Both the position numbers and the translations under genes were made by a program. Of a DNA stretch of 64,000 nucleotides, positions 60,303 to 64,000 are shown piece by piece. This DNA comes from Ipomoea triloba (lineage: Eukaryota > Streptophyta > Magnoliopsida > Solanales > Convolvulaceae). Numbering within the stretch: the stretch's first letter is position 1; each line of letters opens with the position of its first letter. The stretch covers positions 14,239,985-14,303,984 of the forward strand of contig NC_044922.1 in the NCBI RefSeq assembly GCF_003576645.1, written 5' to 3'. The notes below the pieces were generated by a model that saw only the letters and a list, made by a program, of their open reading frames with translations, was not told the origin of the DNA and did no database searches.

Positions 60303-60717
60303 CAAAGCGATTGCAATTCGTTTTCTTCTTTCATCTATTGTTATTCTTATTATCTATAAAGAATGTTACTTGAAGTAAATTTCATTTTTAGTTAATTCAA
60401 CAAAATGCATGCTTTCTAAACACACAAAACAGTAGCAGTAGCATACATAGCGAGATGTCATCAAAAGTAAAAAACTACTAATGGTAGTATACATCTTCAA
60501 AAATAAAGTCAAAGCGATTGCAATTCGTTTTCTTCTTTTATCTATTGTTATTCTTGTTATCTATAAAGAATGTTACTTTTAAGTAAATTTCATTTTTAGT
60601 TAATTCAACAAAATGCATGCTTTCTAAACACACAAAACAGTAGCGGTAACATACATAGCATGAGATCATGGTTGCCTTAAAAAAACTACTAAAAATAGTA
60701 TACATCTTCAAAAATAC
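60303..60717. repeat. tandem duplication of about 205 bp
   Basis: CAAAGCGATTGCAATTCGTT begins both copies (about 60305 and 60509), and both end in AGTATACATCTTCAAAAAT. The first overlaps the 5' end of the Harbinger transposase reading. Confidence 0.88.
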
Positions 60718-61350
60718 TTACTAGCACGAAATAGCAAACATAATTTACTCAAGCCAATAATGAATGTTAATATAAAACATTGCTTGTGCCTGAGATGCTA
60801 CTGTCACAATTCTAACTAGATTTGCAACAATTGTTTCTTCGCTATTGGATTGTGATACTAATTACAATGCTTGTTTGCCTTTCTATATTCTAATGAATAT
60901 ATTCTTATGCAAGTAAGCAAATTTAACCAAATTAATATATACAAAATACACAATAAGCAGAATACACAATATACTCTTATGCAAATATATACATAATACA
61001 CAAACTTCCTAATATTAATATATTCTTATGCAAATAAGCAAATTTAACCAAAAGTTATGCTTTGCCATTTTCCATATACACAGTATACTTAAGTGGGTTA
61101 CCACATATTTTGCTTAATTTTATGTAGTGATTTTTCTGCTTATGACAGAATGGAAATGAGTTCCCTTCATACATACCTTAAAGGTGTTGTATTATTAAGT
61201 AGAGTGAGAGCGAGAAGAATATTGTGTAATGCGGGATAATTTTTTTTTTTTTATTTTATTGTCTTTTGTTTAAAGAAAAAGTGTACTTCACATATACATA
61301 AAACATCACTGCAATATACGAACACGCGTACACACACACACACACACACA
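60718..61350. other. AT-rich, no gene seen
   Basis: Internal echoes of AATACACAA and CTTATGCAAATAAGCAAATT words; a CA tract at 61330-61350. Confidence 0.4.
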
Positions 61351-61515
61351 TAGAGCTATCAAAACGGGTCAACCCGGCCCATACGGGCTGGCCATCGCGG
61401 GTTGATCCGAAAATGGGCTGCCCCGATCCATTTTTCACGGATTGGGATTTTCTCAACTCAACCCGTGTTGGACGGGTTGACGGGCTAAATGGGTCAACCC
61501 GTCAACTCGTTCATT
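61351..61515. mobile_element. hAT terminus, partial element
   Basis: TAGAGCTATCAAAACGGG matches the ends of the element at 57543-58346. It is followed by GC-rich subterminal repeats of GGGTTGA and CAACCCG. The partner end was not found. Confidence 0.55.
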
Positions 61516-61994
61516 TATTTTAATGTATATTATTAAAAATTATTTAATTTTTGTATAAGTTAGGAATTGATGGATCCATTGAGGTCAAAACGCCAAAGTA
61601 GTTTTTTGGTAAATCAGAGGATTTCTCCAAACCGTTGGAATCTCAAACGTTGCTATGAGCCGTGTTTGAGATTTGCGTTTTGAGAAAAAAAAATTTTGAG
61701 AATACGTTTTGAGAAAAATTATATTTACCCAAAAACGCTATTACTTTTAATAAAATAAAATTAAAAAAAAAACTATTGAAAAGCCTTTAAGGATCCATTT
61801 ATGAGAAGCCTCAAAGGCTCTTCATTGTTGTGCCCATCCGAATTTGGATGGGCACAACTAAAATTAATGGAAGCTTTGACAATCATTTTATAGGAGCCTC
61901 AAAGTTCCTTCCCCACTTTTCTCAACAATGTGGGAAATGTGAGAAAAAAAAAGTAGAGTTCTACCCTTCTTCTTCTTATTTTTAATTTTGTTAG

Positions 61995-62029
<35 letters not shown>

Positions 62030-62031
62030 GT
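61516..62031. other. no gene; strong hairpin at 61827-61858
   Basis: Contains GTTGTGCCCATCC and its perfect complement GGATGGGCACAAC around a six-base loop, flanked by looser repeats of GCCTCAAAG; probably a decayed foldback element. A TTA microsatellite precedes the MITE at 62032. Confidence 0.55.
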
Positions 62032-62334
62032 AGGGAAATTTTCACTCTTCGTCCTTAAGTTATAGAGTAATTGTAGAATTCGTCCATCAGTGTTGGTAAT
62101 GTTCACTTTTCATCCCTAAGTTATCATTAGTGTTGCACTTTTCATCCTTTCGTACTCGCTTTTCGTCCCTGAGTTATACTAAAATTGCAAATTTAGTCTC
62201 TAATGTTTTATTAGTAAAAAAACGGAAAGTGCAACGTCAATGATAACTTAGGGACAAAAAATGAGTATGACCAACACTTAGGGATGAATTCTATAATTAC
62301 CCTATAACTTAGGGACGAAAAGTGTACTTTTCCC

Positions 62335-62335
<1 letters not shown>
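62032..62335. mobile_element. foldback MITE between TTA microsatellites
   Basis: AGGGAAATTTTCACTCTTCG at the left pairs with CGAAAAGTGTACTTTTCCCT at the right; ACTTAGGGACGAAAAGTG-like words recur in both orientations inside. (TTA)n tracts abut both sides (61995-62029 and 62336-62398), so the target duplication cannot be read. Confidence 0.7.
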
Positions 62336-62398
<63 letters not shown>

Positions 62399-62875
62399 GT
62401 GTTAGATATATGTATACCTTTTAGGCCATTTTACATGTTAACCGCTTACTTAAACATCTAATTTTAGCAAACATCTGTTTACAAATTGTTGATACAATCT
62501 GCTAGTCAAACTCGCTAATACAATCCGCTATTTGCTAACCACTAATACAATCTGTTAATCGTTGATTATCAAACAAGGCCATAAATTCACTATTATAAGT
62601 ACATAAATTTACTACTATATGTACATAAATTCACTACTATAATACATAGATTTATTACGGTTGATGTCATTTTTATATACATACATCATTATTTGTATGT
62701 ACCCTACATTATATATATATATATATATAATTCTTATGTATGTGGGTTCGATATGCAAAGTGGACCATGGTTCACGATATAATTTGCAAAATATAATAAA
62801 CATGAAATAAAAAAGGCAAAAGGACATAAATGTCACTAGATATCAAACAACACCATTTGCAAGACTAGATGTGAG
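62336..62875. other. microsatellite and spacer, no gene
   Basis: (TTA)n to 62398, then AT-rich sequence with repeated AATACAATCTGC words (62490-62560). Confidence 0.4.
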
Positions 62876-63062
62876 TAGGGGTGAGCAAAATTACCGATAA
62901 CCGACACAATCGATAACTGAACCGACCAAAATTTCGCTTATCGATTGGTTATCGGTTACAACATTAATTTTTTTTTCTATTATTCGGTTATTCGATTAAT
63001 TATCAGTTATGAGCTTTTATAAAAATCGGTCACCGGATAACCAATAATAGTATATATATATA
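62876..63062. mobile_element. hAT-like terminus cut by a Helitron
   Basis: TAGGGGTGAGCAAAATTACC followed by subterminal CGATAACCGAC and its inverted forms (TTATCGGTTA). The sequence is interrupted at the Helitron start. Confidence 0.45.
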
Positions 63063-63509
63063 TCTAAAAACTTAATAAGTCTCAATCAAGGTTATATCAT
63101 TGATTTATGTCCCTCCTTTTGTATGCTAATAAATGTATACATTTTACTTTAAATGTTGTACACTCCAATGTTATTAGACAAAATTATCCCTACTACATTC
63201 TTATTATACAAAACTACCCTTACACCGTTATAACATTGTTACTTTTAACTACATCATTATTACCATACACCTATATCTACCATATCTTTTTCCTATTATT
63301 TAATTATCATTTTATTAAAATCATTATATAATTAATTTAATGGTTGATTATATTTTAATTAAATTTCTATGAATGATAAATTTGTGTGTGCATAAAATAC
63401 ATATATTATTTGTGTATATATAATTCGAATTATAAATTTTAATTATTTGTATTTATTAATGTTTTAATATTGGGCATTAATTTTCGCGCATCGCGCATAC
63501 AAAATACTA

Positions 63510-63510
<1 letters not shown>
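63063..63510 (+). mobile_element. short non-autonomous Helitron
   Basis: Begins TCTAAAAACTTAATAAGT and ends CGCGCATCGCGCATACAAAA then TACTAG, followed by T. Relative of 6867-7273 with a GC hairpin at the end. The frame 63107-63331 is family noise. Confidence 0.75.

Positions 63511-63540
<30 letters not shown>
63511..63540. repeat. (TA)n microsatellite
   Basis: TA tract directly after the Helitron end. Confidence 0.95.
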
Positions 63541-63544
<4 letters not shown>

Positions 63545-64000
63545 CATATGAGATCACTTGTTTAGGTAAGATCGTGAGATCAGATCTTGTGCATCCATGT
63601 AATAATTTAATGGTCTAGATTGATTTAAGATTCTAAGTTGAAGTGTGTGCGAACGGTGATTAAATGTGTGCGAACGGAGTGGGTGGGTCAAACAATCTAG
63701 ACCATTAAAATATTTTAGATTGATGTACAAGATTTGATCTCAAAATGTTTTAATAGTCTAGATTGATTAAGATTCCAAGTTGAAGTGTGTGCGAACGGTG
63801 ATTAAGTGTGTGCGAGTGTGTGTCAATTAATCTAGACCATTAAAAGTATTGCATGGATGCACAAGATCTGATCTCACGATGAAGGTTGAGTGTTTTAGGG
63901 GTATGGTGTGTAATGAATGGGTGAGGGGTATGGATTTAGAGAGTAAACTTGTGGTGGGTAAGGATATTGTGGTGGATTGAAATCTTGTGAAGGCTGTGGG
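63541..64000. repeat. two tandem hairpin modules of about 145 bp
   Basis: TTTAATGGTCTAGATTG (63606-63622) and its perfect complement CAATCTAGACCATTAAA (63693-63709) bracket AAGTTGAAGTGTGTGCGAAC. A second module from 63749 repeats the order, closing with TCTAGACCATTAAAA near 63831. GATCAGATCTTGTGCATCCA and its complement lie outside. No coding capacity; the window ends within this region. Confidence 0.85.

Larger units (their letters stand above)
57495..60345 (-). pseudogene. PIF/Harbinger DDE transposase, with intron, broken
   Basis: N-terminus near 60345 (ERRKRIAIALTSSPRISRR). It then shifts frame into YVRQIIYDNDEACISLLRMN (59992-60243) with FLHILAHYVK. The core shows VPYG before an intron donor near 59655, and CYYLVDAGYANFEGFLAPFR after the acceptor near 58718. 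The frame 58286-58585 has VIERCFGLLKMRCAILR and CCLLHNFI. The C-terminus IEPSDAWMNC lies at 57498-57540, beyond a hAT insertion. Frameshifts and stops are present. The enzyme family cuts at TWA targets. Confidence 0.85.

Overview
The window is nuclear DNA from a flowering plant. It carries two intron-bearing genes with clear plant orthologues and is otherwise packed with plant-type transposable elements: a chromodomain Ty3/gypsy element, L1-type LINEs, hAT, PIF/Harbinger and Helitron copies, and long TA and TAA microsatellites. The splice sites and families fit a eudicot. An asterid is my guess only; I cannot name the species.

Layout. 71-3006 (+) is a complete ten-exon euAP2 gene of the TOE1/RAP2.7 type with a miR172 site in its last exon. 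3.6-8.3 kb holds an old hAT-type MITE, a TIR-bounded AT-rich element and a short Helitron. About 8.9-29.4 kb is one decayed hAT transposon (transposase on the minus strand) that has collected insertions: a small LINE, a MITE, and a chromovirus LTR retrotransposon with 5-bp target duplications (12631-26058). The chromovirus has unusually long LTRs. They contain a GC-rich palindromic block, a minisatellite whose units each carry two hairpins, and a 156-codon open frame. Two single N characters (22596 and 26457) each sit between sequence copies that repeat what came just before. These look like unmerged overlapping contig ends, so the window is probably about 3.9 kb too long.

30-39 kb is AT-rich and gene-poor: a Helitron terminus, a tandem array of roughly 170-190 bp period, microsatellites and several short-motif repeats. 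40063-46484 (-) is a complete twelve-exon CNOT4-like RING/RRM gene whose exons sum to 1005 codons. 47.9-50.5 kb is a deleted Harbinger element, followed by a Ty1/copia gag fragment. 51.6-55.6 kb is a 5'-truncated L1 LINE flanked by an exceptionally long direct duplication. 56.0-60.3 kb is a second Harbinger element with both of its proteins recognisable (a Myb/SANT-like ORF1 and a DDE transposase), broken by a non-autonomous hAT and by a long-TIR element in its intron. 61-64 kb holds hAT termini, a foldback MITE, a Helitron copy and a hairpin-bearing tandem repeat.

Only the AP2-like and CNOT4-like genes look functional. The former is a miR172-regulated transcription factor of the flowering-time class. 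The latter is a ubiquitin ligase of the CCR4-NOT mRNA-decay complex. Nothing suggests they work together. The features most worth a second look are the LTR architecture of the chromovirus and the long target duplication of the LINE.
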